Source: Streptomyces abyssalis (GTDB lineage: Bacteria > Actinomycetota > Actinomycetes > Streptomycetales > Streptomycetaceae). Taken from it: DNA of 64,000 nt. How positions within the stretch are numbered: position 1 is the stretch's first letter; the number at the start of each line of letters is the position of its first letter. Position numbers and translations under genes: made by a program. A model generated the notes under the pieces. That model saw only the letters and a program-made list of their open reading frames with translations. It was not told where the DNA came from and did not search any database. Positions 17,218-25,629 of this stretch are shown piece after piece. The stretch is from NCBI RefSeq assembly GCF_001751365.1, contig NZ_LJGT01000038.1, positions 236,466 to 300,465 on the forward strand, written 5' to 3'.

Positions 17218-19824
17218 ATGGAGCTGTCGCGCCGCGCCCTGTTGTCCATGGTTCCCGCGAGCGCCCTGCTCGCCCTCGCCGAGCCGCTGCGCGCCCGGGC
17301 GGCAGGCGTCCCGCGCGACCCGGCCACCGGGGAACCGTCCACGGGGCACCTCCCTGCAGGGCCGGGGGGAGATCTCGCCCGGCTTGCCGCCAACACCGTC
17401 GCCGTCCTGGCCGGCACCGCCGAGGTCGACGCCCGTCCCGAGGTGGCCGGCAAGGTGGCCGCCATCACCGGCGCCGCGCAGGACCGTCTGGAGGCGATGG
17501 ACGCGGCAGGCGACGGCGAGCTGTTCCAGGGGCTCGGCGACCTCGGCACCAGCGACAAGAACCTGACGAAGTCCTTCCAGTACCTCTACGAGATCGCGCT
17601 GGCCACCCGCACCCCCGCGGACTCCAACCCCCTGCACGGCGACGAGGCCGTTCAGCGGCGCGTCATCGACGGCCTGACCTGGCTCCACGACCACTACTAC
17701 GGCGACCAGTCCAAGGGGTACTACGGCAACTGGCACAACTGGGAGATCGGCATCTCCCAGCAGGTCAGCAAGATCCTGGTGCTGCTGCGGGACCAGCTCG
17801 CCGCCCACCGCCCGGACCTCACCGCCACCTACGTCGCCGCGATGGACGGCTACTTGCGCAACGGCAAGGACGGCGACGTCGACCTCGACTCCCGCTTCCA
17901 CACCGGCGCCAACCTCGCCGACATCACCACCGACCGGATCATGCAGGGCGCCGCCCTCGGCGACGACGCCCGCGTCAGCAAGGCCGTCGCCGACCAGCTC
18001 ACCGTGCTCGCCACGATCGACCCGTACGAACTCCGGCACGGCGTCACCGACGGCTTCTACGCCGACGGCTCCTTCATCCAGCACGCCTCCGTCGCCTACA
18101 CCGGCACGTACGGCACCGGGCTGCTCAGCCGTGTCGTGCAGACGCTGAAGATCCTGGACGGTACGGCCTACCTGCCGCGGGACGACATGGCCGGGGTGGT
18201 GCGCGGCTGGGTGGTGGACGGCTTCGCGCCGGTGATCTTCGAAGGCTGGATGATGGAGGCGGTCAAGGGCCGCGGGGTGTCCCGCGCCAAGAACGGGTAC
18301 GCCGACGCGACCACCGTGCTGGAGGCCGTGACCGACCTCGCGGCCCACTCCTCCGGCGACGACGCCACAGCGCTCAAGGGGTATGTGAAGTTCGTCCGGG
18401 AGGCCGTGAAGGTGCCGCCGGACCCGACCGCGTTCGTCTCCCCCGTGACGGTCGCCCGCTACGCCGACATCCTCGCCGACGGCTCCGTCCCCGCCAGAGA
18501 CCTCAGGGAGGCCTCGTACACGACGGCGTTCAACGCCATGGACCGCACCGTCCACCACCGCCCCGGCTGGGCGTTCGCACTGGCCCGCAGTTCACGGCGG
18601 ATCAGCAAGTACGAGTACATGAGCGGCGAGAACCTCAAGCCGTGGTTCCAGGGCGACGGAGCGCACTACCTGTACCTGTCGGAGCAGGACCAGAGTCACG
18701 CCTTCGGCGTCGACTACTTCGCGGCCGTCTCCCCGTACCGGCTGGCCGGTGTCACCGCCCCGGTGGAGACCCGCAGGACGGTCCCCGAGCTGTACGGCAG
18801 CCAGTGGTACGACAACCCGGACGCCGGGTTCACCGCCTCGTCCGAGAAGCAGAACACCTACGTCTACTTCCCGTGCGCCACGGACTCCCACTCCGGCGGG
18901 GCCACCCTGGGCGCCTACGGAACGGCGTCGCTCGTGCAGTCCGACGACGTCGCCTGGGCGGCGAAGCAGGCCGGGCGGCTGCCGGACGACTTCGTGGCCT
19001 ACCGCAACGCCGGCGCCACCAAGTCGTGGTTCCTGCTGGACGACGAGATCGTGGTGCTGGCGGCCGGGGTGCACGACCCCGCGGGCCGGGCGGTGACCAC
19101 CACCGTGGACAGCCGGATCGCCGCCGAATCGGACGACGTCACCCTCACGGGACGCCTGCGCGAGGGCACGCCCTGGCGGCGCCCGGGCCCGGCGCATCTC
19201 GCGTGGCTGCGGTACGCCAACGCCGACGAGAAGACGGCCGTCGGCTACGTCTTCCTCGACGCCCCGGGCGCACCCCGCGGCCCCCGGGCCACCGTCTCGC
19301 TCGAAACCGTCACCCGCAGCCTCCAGGACGTCAACGCCGCCAACCCCGACACCCGGATCACCAAGCAGGTCTTCAGCGTCCTCTTCGAGCAGCCGCCCGG
19401 CGCGCCCGCCACCACCCTGGCCTACGCGCTGGTCCCGGGCGCCACCGAACGGCAGTTGCGCCGCTACGCACACGGCCCGCTGACGGTCCTCGCCAACACC
19501 CCTGACGTCCAGGCGATCCGACACCGCGGCCTGGAACTGCTCGCGGCCAACAGCTTCGCGCCGGGCACCTGTTTCGCCGGGCCGCTCGCCATGGACGGTC
19601 CCGCGTCGGTGCTCGTACGGCGCGGCGGTGACGGCGTCACCACGGTCGCCGTCGCGGATCCGACCACCGAACGGGACACGGTCACGGTCACCCTGCACGG
19701 CCGCTCCCTGCGCGCGGTCTCCGCGGACGACGGTGTCCGCGTCACCAGGCTGCCCGGCGCCACCCGCATCGAGGTCGCCACGCGGCACGCGTACGGGCGG
19801 AGCTTCGCGGCACGGCTGCGTTAG
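17218..19824 (+). CDS. Polysaccharide lyase family 8 (hyaluronate/chondroitin/xanthan lyase type)
   Basis: An 868-aa exported enzyme. The N-terminus MELSRRALLSMVPASALLALAEP is a twin-arginine-type signal. The alpha/alpha-toroid domain contains the PL8 catalytic set: Asn232 (HTGANLAD), His289 and Tyr298 (FIQHASVAYTGTYG), plus the aromatic patch GNWHNWEIG (about 170-178). The beta-sandwich lyase domains follow to the end. Such enzymes cleave uronic-acid-containing polysaccharides by beta-elimination outside the cell. Members differ in substrate (hyaluronan, chondroitin sulfate, xanthan), which cannot be decided here. The ATG at 17218 begins exactly at the signal peptide. It has no cotranscribed neighbours. 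Confidence 0.92.
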   Translation: MELSRRALLSMVPASALLALAEPLRARAAGVPRDPATGEPSTGHLPAGPGGDLARLAANTVAVLAGTAEVDARPEVAGKVAAITGAAQDRLEAMDAAGDGELFQGLGDLGTSDKNLTKSFQYLYEIALATRTPADSNPLHGDEAVQRRVIDGLTWLHDHYYGDQSKGYYGNWHNWEIGISQQVSKILVLLRDQLAAHRPDLTATYVAAMDGYLRNGKDGDVDLDSRFHTGANLADITTDRIMQGAALGDDARVSKAVADQLTVLATIDPYELRHGVTDGFYADGSFIQHASVAYTGTYGTGLLSRVVQTLKILDGTAYLPRDDMAGVVRGWVVDGFAPVIFEGWMMEAVKGRGVSRAKNGYADATTVLEAVTDLAAHSSGDDATALKGYVKFVREAVKVPPDPTAFVSPVTVARYADILADGSVPARDLREASYTTAFNAMDRTVHHRPGWAFALARSSRRISKYEYMSGENLKPWFQGDGAHYLYLSEQDQSHAFGVDYFAAVSPYRLAGVTAPVETRRTVPELYGSQWYDNPDAGFTASSEKQNTYVYFPCATDSHSGGATLGAYGTASLVQSDDVAWAAKQAGRLPDDFVAYRNAGATKSWFLLDDEIVVLAAGVHDPAGRAVTTTVDSRIAAESDDVTLTGRLREGTPWRRPGPAHLAWLRYANADEKTAVGYVFLDAPGAPRGPRATVSLETVTRSLQDVNAANPDTRITKQVFSVLFEQPPGAPATTLAYALVPGATERQLRRYAHGPLTVLANTPDVQAIRHRGLELLAANSFAPGTCFAGPLAMDGPASVLVRRGGDGVTTVAVADPTTERDTVTVTLHGRSLRAVSADDGVRVTRLPGATRIEVATRHAYGRSFAARLR

Positions 19825-19877
19825 GGCCGCCGAGGGGCGGGTGGCGGGCGACCAGCCGCGCGGCGCACCGGGCCCCC

Positions 19878-20222
19878 CTAGCCGGCGTCGAGTTCGGACA
19901 CGAGGCGCTTCGGGGCCCGGAGGCGGAACGACTCCTCGATCAGCTCGGCCGCCTCGGCACGGTCGACGCCTTCGAGGCGGACGAGGAGGACCGGGTAGCC
20001 GTCGTAGTGGGAGGTGGTGAAGAACTTGGCGGGCTCGGAGCCGACCAGCGCGAGCTTCTCCTCGACCGATCCCACCCACACGACGAGCGCCTCCGGCTCG
20101 TCGCGCACCCAGGCGAACCCCCGTGGCTTGGTCCGCCAGGACGGCTGCCCGCCGTAGGACGCCTGTTCGTAGGCACCCGGCAGGCCCGAGGCGATGTCAC
20201 GGATGTCGTCGATGGTGATCAT
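19878..20222 (-). CDS. MmcQ/YjbR-family DNA-binding-type protein
   Basis: A 114-aa protein of the MmcQ/YjbR (CyaY-like) fold: GAYEQASYGGQPSWRTKPRGFAW followed by KFFTTSHYDGYPVLLVRLEGVD and a C-terminal helix LIEESFRLRAPKRL. Members are small cytoplasmic proteins of unsettled role, some with DNA-binding features. GGAGG stands nine bases before the ATG at 20222, which supports this start over the longer open frame. Its neighbours are unrelated in function. Confidence 0.88.
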   Translation of the reverse strand: MITIDDIRDIASGLPGAYEQASYGGQPSWRTKPRGFAWVRDEPEALVVWVGSVEEKLALVGSEPAKFFTTSHYDGYPVLLVRLEGVDRAEAAELIEESFRLRAPKRLVSELDAG

Positions 20223-20316
20223 GACCGTGGCCTCCGCTGCCGGACCTCCTGCTCCTGGCGTCAATGATCCCTCAGACAGCCGTTCATGCGGGGTTGAACG
20301 GCGCACCCAGGTGCGC

Positions 20317-21495
20317 TCACGTGAACTCGTGTACGGGGGCGGGGAAGGACCTGTCGCCGAAGAGGACACGGCCGGCGGCGGCCCGGCCGAACCGCGTGCG
20401 CAGGAGCGTGAACGCCGCGCTCGCCATGGCCGGGGTCCGCACCTGGGCCAGCCCTCTGCGCATCATGAGCCGCCCCCGGAAGTGGGCGCGCAGCGCGGCT
20501 CCGTCGTAGCCGGCCAGCACCTCCTCCGGATTCCCGGCCCGCAGCGCCTCGTCGAGGACCGTGGCTGCCAGTTCCGACAGCCGCAGGCAGGGGTCGAGGC
20601 CGCCGGCGGTGAGCGGGGAGACCGCGCCTGCCGCGTCCCCCACAAGAAGCCCATCGGCGCAGCTGACCCGGCGCAGCATGCCTCCGACGGGGATCGGGCC
20701 TCCGCGGCGCTCCACCACCTCGGGACGGTCCACGCCCGCCAGCCCGGGCGCCGAGGCACTGAACCGCTGCAAGGCCGCGCGGAGACCCTGCGGATAGCGG
20801 TCGGCATAGCCCGCGATGCCGACGTGGGCGTGCTGCCCGTCGTTGACCACCCAAGCCAGGTAGCCGGGGGCGAGCGAGGGGTCGAGCACGCAGTGGAAGG
20901 TCGGCGGCTCGCCGTCGTCGTTCCCCGGCAGCCCGAAGACCTCCTCGGCACCGACCAGCACATGGTGGTTGAGGTCGAGGGAAAGGTCGCGGGCGACCCT
21001 CGACCGGGCTCCGTCGGCACCGACGACGAAGCGTGCCCGTACCGAGGCCGGCCCTTCGCGGCCGACCAGGCGGAAGGTGTCGCCCTGCCGGCCGGCGTAG
21101 CTCGTGCCCAGTGCGATGCGCACACCGGCGTCGGCGGCGACATCTGCCGCGGCCGCATAGAGCGGCGCCATGTCGCCCACCCGGTACTCGTCGCGGTCAC
21201 TGACCAGACTGACCGGGCGGCGCAGGCCAGGGGGGTAGAGCACCACTCGCCGGATCGGCGGCCCGAGGTGCTCCGGGGGCAGCGGAAAGTCGTCGAGCGT
21301 CTTCCGCACGAAGATTCCCGTGGTGCGGATCGCGTGACCGAGGCTGCTTCGCCGTTCGGCCAGGAGTACGTCATGGCCTTGCCGGGCGAGCAGCGTGGCG
21401 ACGTGTAGCCCGGCCAGCCCTGCCCCGACCACCAGTACGTCGGCGGTGGCCGTGACCCCGGGCCGGTAGGAGAAGGAGGTGCCGGCTGTGTTCAT
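20317..21495 (-). CDS. FAD-dependent oxidoreductase, geranylgeranyl-reductase-like
   Basis: A 392-aa flavoprotein. The dinucleotide fold VLVVGAGLAGLHVATLLARQGHDVLLAER lies at about residues 20-48 and the second FAD motif GLLVGDAAGAVSPLTAGGL at about 285. The order and the GDAAG...TAGGL wording are those of geranylgeranyl reductase and related aromatic-ring hydroxylase-like enzymes, which reduce isoprenoid chains or hydroxylate substrates. There is no isoprenoid gene next to it. The start at 21495 has GGGAG upstream; the longer frame adds an Arg-rich stretch that does not look native. Confidence 0.85.
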   Translation of the reverse strand: MNTAGTSFSYRPGVTATADVLVVGAGLAGLHVATLLARQGHDVLLAERRSSLGHAIRTTGIFVRKTLDDFPLPPEHLGPPIRRVVLYPPGLRRPVSLVSDRDEYRVGDMAPLYAAAADVAADAGVRIALGTSYAGRQGDTFRLVGREGPASVRARFVVGADGARSRVARDLSLDLNHHVLVGAEEVFGLPGNDDGEPPTFHCVLDPSLAPGYLAWVVNDGQHAHVGIAGYADRYPQGLRAALQRFSASAPGLAGVDRPEVVERRGGPIPVGGMLRRVSCADGLLVGDAAGAVSPLTAGGLDPCLRLSELAATVLDEALRAGNPEEVLAGYDGAALRAHFRGRLMMRRGLAQVRTPAMASAAFTLLRTRFGRAAAGRVLFGDRSFPAPVHEFT

Positions 21496-21529
21496 GGTCT
21501 GCTCCCGCCACGCTTGCCGCGTACGTCGG

Positions 21530-21802
21530 TCATGGGTGCACCCCCTGCGTGGCACCGGGGCGCGTGGCACCGGATGCGTCTTGGCCGTCCGCCGCGTCCT
21601 CGGGCTCCCAGCGCAGCAGATCTCCCGGCTGGCAGTCGAGCGCCTCGCAGAGCGCGGCGAGAGTCGCGAAGCGCACGGCCTTGGCGCGGCCGTTCTTGAG
21701 GACCGCCAGGTTGGCGGGTGTGATCCCGACGCGCTCGGCGAGCTCGCCCACGGACATCTTGCGCTTGGCCATCATCACGTCGATGTCGACGGCGATCGGC
21801 AT
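21530..21802 (-). CDS. XRE/Cro-CI-type small regulator
   Basis: A 90-aa protein almost wholly made of one helix-turn-helix domain (MAKRKMSVGELAERVGITPANLAVLKNGRAKAVRFATLAALCEALDCQPGDLLRW; about residues 11-65) with a short polar tail. Small Cro-like proteins of this sort (YozG type) typically pair with a DUF2975 membrane protein, which is exactly the upstream gene here; the two overlap by one base. It probably represses its own operon through the inverted repeats in front of the DUF2975 gene. Confidence 0.9.
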   Translation of the reverse strand: MPIAVDIDVMMAKRKMSVGELAERVGITPANLAVLKNGRAKAVRFATLAALCEALDCQPGDLLRWEPEDAADGQDASGATRPGATQGVHP

Positions 21803-22293
21803 CAGATCACTTCTTCCAACTCGGCCTGCATCTGTGCCGCTTCAGCGTCGCGCGCGACGGCCTGAGCGAGCAGCATCCGCAGTACGAGCACGATGAGTGC
21901 GACCCCCAGGACGGCCACGCCGACCCCGCCCATGATGAGGATCGCGCCCGGGGGGACCGCCTCGCCCGGGGCCAGGACGGCCGCGAGCGTGAACACCAGG
22001 AGGGCGGCGGCCACGAACGCGCCGATCACGATGTGCACGTACTGGAAGGCGGCGTGGGAGAAGACCGTGCCGCGTTGCGCCATCGTCACCAGCCGCCACA
22101 CGCAGACCATGACGACCTGGGCCGTCACGATGCCGAGAACCATGATCAGGGCGATCGGGACGCGCAGGTGCGCGAGCTCCCCGTCCTCCGAGCCGGTGGC
22201 CAGCAGCGCCACCATCAGCGCCTGTACGAACGCCGAGCCGCTGAACAGCGCCACGATCACGACGCGCAGCGCACGCACTGTCAGCTTTCCCAT
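21802..22293 (-). CDS. DUF2975 membrane protein
   Basis: A 163-aa protein with four hydrophobic segments (about residues 8-28, 44-64, 88-108 and 116-140) and the DUF2975 trait of a loop VTMAQRGTVFSHAAFQYVH between the second and third segments. Function is unknown. It is always found with a small XRE regulator in many bacteria, as here. A purine-rich ribosome site (GGAGGGGGAGG) precedes the ATG. It is the first gene of a two-gene minus-strand operon. Confidence 0.85.
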   Translation of the reverse strand: MGKLTVRALRVVIVALFSGSAFVQALMVALLATGSEDGELAHLRVPIALIMVLGIVTAQVVMVCVWRLVTMAQRGTVFSHAAFQYVHIVIGAFVAAALLVFTLAAVLAPGEAVPPGAILIMGGVGVAVLGVALIVLVLRMLLAQAVARDAEAAQMQAELEEVI

Positions 22294-22305
22294 GCCTCCC
22301 CCTCC

Positions 22306-22339
22306 ATCGAGCTACGATGGGAATCTATCGATATTCGAT
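22306..22339. promoter_or_regulatory. Tandem operator: two ATCGA-N3-TCGAT-type inverted repeats, 21 bp apart
   Basis: Site 1, ATCGATATTCGAT at 22327-22339, is a perfect inverted repeat with 5-bp arms. Site 2 at 22306-22318 is ATCGAGCTACGAT with one arm mismatch. Their starts are 21 bp apart, two helical turns, so two repressor dimers would lie on the same DNA face and cover the -10 and start region. The likely ligand is the XRE protein encoded in the same operon. Confidence 0.55.
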
Positions 22340-22350
22340 GGGTTTGGCAA
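22322..22350 (-). promoter_or_regulatory. Promoter of the DUF2975-XRE operon
   Basis: On the minus strand TTGCCA (22345-22350) and TAGATT (22322-22327) are separated by exactly 17 bases, a good vegetative-type promoter 29 nt before the DUF2975 ATG. The palindrome at 22327-22339 fills the spacer. Confidence 0.65.
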
Positions 22351-22536
22351 GGGCGACCCCAGCCTGTGATCAAGGTCCGGGGCTTCGGCATCCAGATCCG
22401 GCACAACCCCCATGGTCAGCCGGCCCCAGGTCGCCGGCCGGGCAGCCGGTCCGCGTGCCGAACTGCCTCGCGGGCCTCCTGCGTTCACGATGCCGACGAC
22501 GTCGTTGCGTTCCCGCACCCGCCGCCCGGCGCGCCG

Positions 22537-23517
22537 TCACCTGCCCAGGAGCTTGTCGATCTGGGCGAGCTGGGGCTCGCCGAGCGGACCGGAACCGAGG
22601 GCCGCGGCGTTCTCGCGCACCTGCTCGGCCGTACGGAACCCGGGGATCGGGACGGTGATCCCGCTGCGCGCCCACACCCAGGCCAGCGCGCCCTGGGCGA
22701 GCGAACGCCCCTCACTGGTGAGGACCTCGCGGACCCGCGCGAGCCGGTCCAGCCAGCCGTCCATCGCGCCGGGCTTGAAGTAGTCCCAGTGCGGGGTCAC
22801 CCGCCGCACGTCGCTCTCCGCCAGCTCACCGGGAGAGCTGTACTTGCCCGTCAGCAGCCCCATGGCCAGCGGGCTCCGGCCCAGGCTCGTCACCCCGGAC
22901 GCACGGCAGACGTCCAGGACCCTGTCGTCCACCCCGAAGACGTTGCACTCGTGCTGGGCGGTGGCGCAGTGCTCACCCGCGGCGAACACCTCGACGATCG
23001 CGGGGTCGTCGATGCTGGTGCCGTACGCCCGGATCACGCCCTCGGCCACCAGCTCCTCGAAGACGGCGACCACGTCCTCCGCCTGCTGCGGGGTGTCCGC
23101 CCCGGCGTGCAGCTGGTACACGTCAACGCGGTCGGTGCCCAGCCGCCGGAGGCTGCCGCGCACCGCCTCGCGGAGATACCGGGGAGCGGCGTCCGCACCG
23201 CTGCCCGAGCGCGACTCCTCGTCGAACAGCAACCCGCCCTTGGTGGCGATCAGTACGTCGTCCCGCACCGGGGCGAGCGCCCTGCCGAGGACACGTTCAC
23301 TGTGCCCGCAGCCGTAGACGTCCGCCGTGTCGAACAGGGTCACGCCCGACTCGACGGCGGTGCGTACGGCGCGTACGGACTCCTCGTCGTCCACGTCTCC
23401 CCAGCCGGCGGACGCGCCGTCGAAGGTCCAGGGGCCGCCGATCGCCCAGCAGCCCATGCCGAGGGGCAGCAACTCGCCGCCGAGACGGCCGAGTTCGCCT
23501 GCCCGTGTCCACGTCAT
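22537..23517 (-). CDS. Aldo/keto reductase
   Basis: A 326-aa TIM-barrel oxidoreductase with the AKR tetrad context: LFDTADVYGCGHSERVLGRAL (Asp and Tyr), VLIATKGG (Lys) and VDVYQLHAG (His). NADPH-contact residues appear near IPGFRTAEQVREN at the C-terminus. It likely reduces an aldehyde, ketone or sugar. The ATG at 23517 has GAGGAG upstream; an open frame 36 nt longer has no such site. A 23-bp motif shared with the divergent small gene lies just upstream, so both genes probably answer to the same regulator. Confidence 0.88.
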   Translation of the reverse strand: MTWTRAGELGRLGGELLPLGMGCWAIGGPWTFDGASAGWGDVDDEESVRAVRTAVESGVTLFDTADVYGCGHSERVLGRALAPVRDDVLIATKGGLLFDEESRSGSGADAAPRYLREAVRGSLRRLGTDRVDVYQLHAGADTPQQAEDVVAVFEELVAEGVIRAYGTSIDDPAIVEVFAAGEHCATAQHECNVFGVDDRVLDVCRASGVTSLGRSPLAMGLLTGKYSSPGELAESDVRRVTPHWDYFKPGAMDGWLDRLARVREVLTSEGRSLAQGALAWVWARSGITVPIPGFRTAEQVRENAAALGSGPLGEPQLAQIDKLLGR

Positions 23518-23563
23518 CCGGAACGCTCCTCTCTCCGCTGCCGCAGCAGCCATAACCAGTCAG

Positions 23564-23586
23564 TTAATCGATCTACTAAATTGATA
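23564..23586 (-). promoter_or_regulatory. Operator copy 1, upstream of the aldo/keto reductase
   Basis: Read on the minus strand, this 23-mer has core TTTAGTAGATCGATT and matches the second copy at 23692-23714 in 18 of 23 positions. The shared consensus YRATYTAGTARATCGATT is itself an inverted repeat (CGAT-Y-TAGTA-R-ATCG). It lies 47 bp before the reductase start. Confidence 0.6.
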
Positions 23587-23659
23587 TAGCGCACTGTGCC
23601 GGAGCGTCAAGGGGCCGTGCACGGTGCCGCACATAGGGTGTTCATGGCACGAATACGGT

Positions 23660-23689
23660 TTGACAGGGCCGGGCCACGAGGGCTACAAG
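23660..23689 (+). promoter_or_regulatory. Promoter for the small basic protein gene (and possibly the LacI gene)
   Basis: A perfect -35 TTGACA is followed after 18 bases by TACAAG. The start codon of the small gene is 62 bases further on, with the operator in between. Confidence 0.5.
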
Positions 23690-23691
23690 TG

Positions 23692-23714
23692 TACCGATCT
23701 AGTAAATCGATTGA
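23692..23714 (+). promoter_or_regulatory. Operator copy 2, upstream of the small basic protein gene
   Basis: Core CTAGTAAATCGATT, 18 of 23 positions identical to the copy at 23564-23586 in the opposite orientation. It sits directly downstream of a candidate promoter (TTGACA at 23660-23665, TACAAG at 23684-23689), where a bound repressor would block transcription. The LacI-family gene at 23966 is the nearest candidate regulator, although a TetR-type protein elsewhere cannot be excluded. Confidence 0.6.
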
Positions 23715-23750
23715 TACAACTCGACTGAACCCGACCGAAGGGGAAGCGCT

Positions 23751-23951
23751 ATGTTCGACTCCATGGCTGGTTCTTTCGTACGGAGCGCCGTGGAAGACGT
23801 CGCGCACTCGGCGCTGCCGCACGCCCCGACGCAGGAGGACCCAACTCCCGGCAGCCGCAAGTCCGTTGCCCGCAAGAAGCGACGGAGCATGCGCTTCCGG
23901 CTCGCCTGCGCCCTGCACTCGCTGGCCGACCGGCTGGCTCCCACCTCGTAG
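23751..23951 (+). CDS. Small basic protein of unknown function
   Basis: A 66-aa protein (ATG at 23751, GAAGGGGAAG upstream). The N-terminal half is a possible amphipathic helix (MFDSMAGSFVRSAVEDVAHSAL), the middle is polar, and the C-terminal part is strongly basic (KSVARKKRRSMRFR) ahead of a second hydrophobic helix (LACALHSLADRLA). No family recognised. Its own TTGACA promoter and operator support that it is real. The basic C-terminal half could bind nucleic acid or membrane. Confidence 0.55.
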   Translation: MFDSMAGSFVRSAVEDVAHSALPHAPTQEDPTPGSRKSVARKKRRSMRFRLACALHSLADRLAPTS

Positions 23952-23965
23952 TAAGCACTCACCAC

Positions 23966-25051
23966 ATGCGCACAAGAGGAGCCGGCGGCGGCTCACGGGT
24001 AACGCTGCAGACGGTCGCGGACATGACCGGGGTCTCCCGGGCCACGGTGTCCAACGCCTACAACCGGCCGGAGAGGCTCAGCCCCGAGCTGCGCGAGCAG
24101 ATCCTCGACGCGGCGCGCCGGCTCGGCTATCCGGGCCCCGACCCGGCGGCCCGGCGGCTCCGGCTGGGCCGGTCGGGCGTGGTCGGCCTCCTGTTCACCG
24201 AGCCGCTGTCCTACGCGTTCTCCGATCCGGCCGCGGTGCTCTTCCTCGGCGCCGTGGCCCGCGAGTGCGAGAGCGCGAACGCCGGCCTGCTGCTGCTCCC
24301 GTCACCGCCGGACGCCGACATCGCCGGCACGCTGCGGCAGGCGGTGGTCGACTCCATGTGCATCTACTCGATGCCGGAGGACCACGAGGCGGTGAACGCC
24401 GTACTCGAACGGCAGTTGCCGACCGTCTTCGTGGACCAGCCGCGCATCCGCGGCACCGCGTTCGTGGGCGTCGACGACCGGCACGGCGGGCGTCTGATCG
24501 GCGAGCACGTCACCGCGCTGGGACACCACCACGTCGGCATCCTGACCCCGCGGCTCCTCCCGGACGACTACGTGGGCCCGGTCAGCGACGAGAGGCTCGC
24601 GGCCAGCACCTTCCGCATCTTCAAGGAACGCTTCAGCGGTATCCGCGACGCGCTCCTCCAAGGCCCCGTCCCGGATGTCTCGATCACCACCCAGGAACGC
24701 GGCAACACACCCGAGGAAGGGGAGGCCGGCGCACACATGCTGCTGGACAGCGAGCCCCGGCCCACGGCCCTCCTCGGCCTCACCGACCAACTGGCGCTCG
24801 GCGCACTGCGCGCCGCCCGGGCACGGGGGCTTTCCGTGCCCGGCGATCTGACGGTCACCGGCTTCGACGACATCCCCGAGGCGGCGGCCTCGGACCCGCC
24901 GCTCACGACCGTTCAGCAGCCGCTGGTGGAGAAGGGCACAGCCGCCGGGCGGCTGCTGCTCGACCTCGTGCAAGGGGGGCCCGCCAAGGAGGAGATGCTC
25001 AGCATCCGGCTCGTCACCAGGGGGTCGAGCGGCCCCGTACGGGACGGCTGA
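23966..25051 (+). CDS. LacI-family transcriptional regulator
   Basis: A 361-aa repressor: the HTH VTLQTVADMTGVSRATVSNAYNRPERLSPELREQIL (about residues 13-48), the hinge ARRLGYPGPDPAARRLRLGRSG, then a periplasmic-binding-protein-like sensor domain with LLGLTDQLALGALRAARARGLSVPGDLTVTGFDDIP. The wording is that of sugar-type LacI proteins. The ATG at 23966 has no clear ribosome site; it is 14 nt after the small gene and may be translated from the same message. It probably controls the two operator copies before it and the aldo/keto reductase. Confidence 0.88.
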   Translation: MRTRGAGGGSRVTLQTVADMTGVSRATVSNAYNRPERLSPELREQILDAARRLGYPGPDPAARRLRLGRSGVVGLLFTEPLSYAFSDPAAVLFLGAVARECESANAGLLLLPSPPDADIAGTLRQAVVDSMCIYSMPEDHEAVNAVLERQLPTVFVDQPRIRGTAFVGVDDRHGGRLIGEHVTALGHHHVGILTPRLLPDDYVGPVSDERLAASTFRIFKERFSGIRDALLQGPVPDVSITTQERGNTPEEGEAGAHMLLDSEPRPTALLGLTDQLALGALRAARARGLSVPGDLTVTGFDDIPEAAASDPPLTTVQQPLVEKGTAAGRLLLDLVQGGPAKEEMLSIRLVTRGSSGPVRDG

Positions 25052-25194
25052 CCTCTCGGCGTACGGGCACTCCCCGAACCCGGAACGGGACGGCCGGCGC
25101 CCGGTGCCCGGCCTCCGTTGCCGGGTGTCTGCCATTGGAAGGGCCTGGCAGGCGTTCGGTGGAGCGGGCTGCGGCGGGCGGGTATCCGCGATGC

Positions 25195-25629
25195 ATGGTC
25201 CTGTCGTGGGAGGTATTGCCGGAGTCGGATCTGCGTGAGGCGATCGGGGTCCTTGTACAGGTGGTGGAGACCGCCGGCGCGTTGATCATCTTTGTGGGAG
25301 CGGTCTGGGCGTTCGTCCGTTTCATCGTGACCGTGGTGCGTGGCAGGGGCCATGTGAAGGGCTTCAACCGGATCCGGCTGACGCTGGGCAGGTTTCTCGT
25401 GCTGGGGCTCGAATTCCAGTTGGCGGGCGATGTGCTGCGTACCGCGGTGGCGCCCAGTTTCACCGAGATCGGACAGCTCGCCGCCATCGCCGCGATCCGG
25501 ACGGCGCTGAACTACTTCCTGGGCCGTGAGATCGCCCATGAACGTGCCGAACTCGAACGCGAGGCTGAAGGAGAGCCACAGCGGGACGCGGGAGCCGGAC
25601 CCGGACGGGCGCAGGGCGCCGTCGGGTGA
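25195..25629 (+). CDS. DUF1622 membrane protein
   Basis: A 144-aa protein with the DUF1622 pattern: a first hydrophobic helix TAGALIIFVGAVWAFVRFI (about residues 26-44), then LTLGRFLVLGLEFQLAGDVLRTAVAPS and IGQLAAIAAIRTALNYFLGREI. The tail is charged. Such proteins are small inner-membrane proteins of unknown role. The in-frame ATG at 25195 is used. The next gene overlaps its stop (GTGA), so they form a pair. Confidence 0.8.
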   Translation: MVLSWEVLPESDLREAIGVLVQVVETAGALIIFVGAVWAFVRFIVTVVRGRGHVKGFNRIRLTLGRFLVLGLEFQLAGDVLRTAVAPSFTEIGQLAAIAAIRTALNYFLGREIAHERAELEREAEGEPQRDAGAGPGRAQGAVG

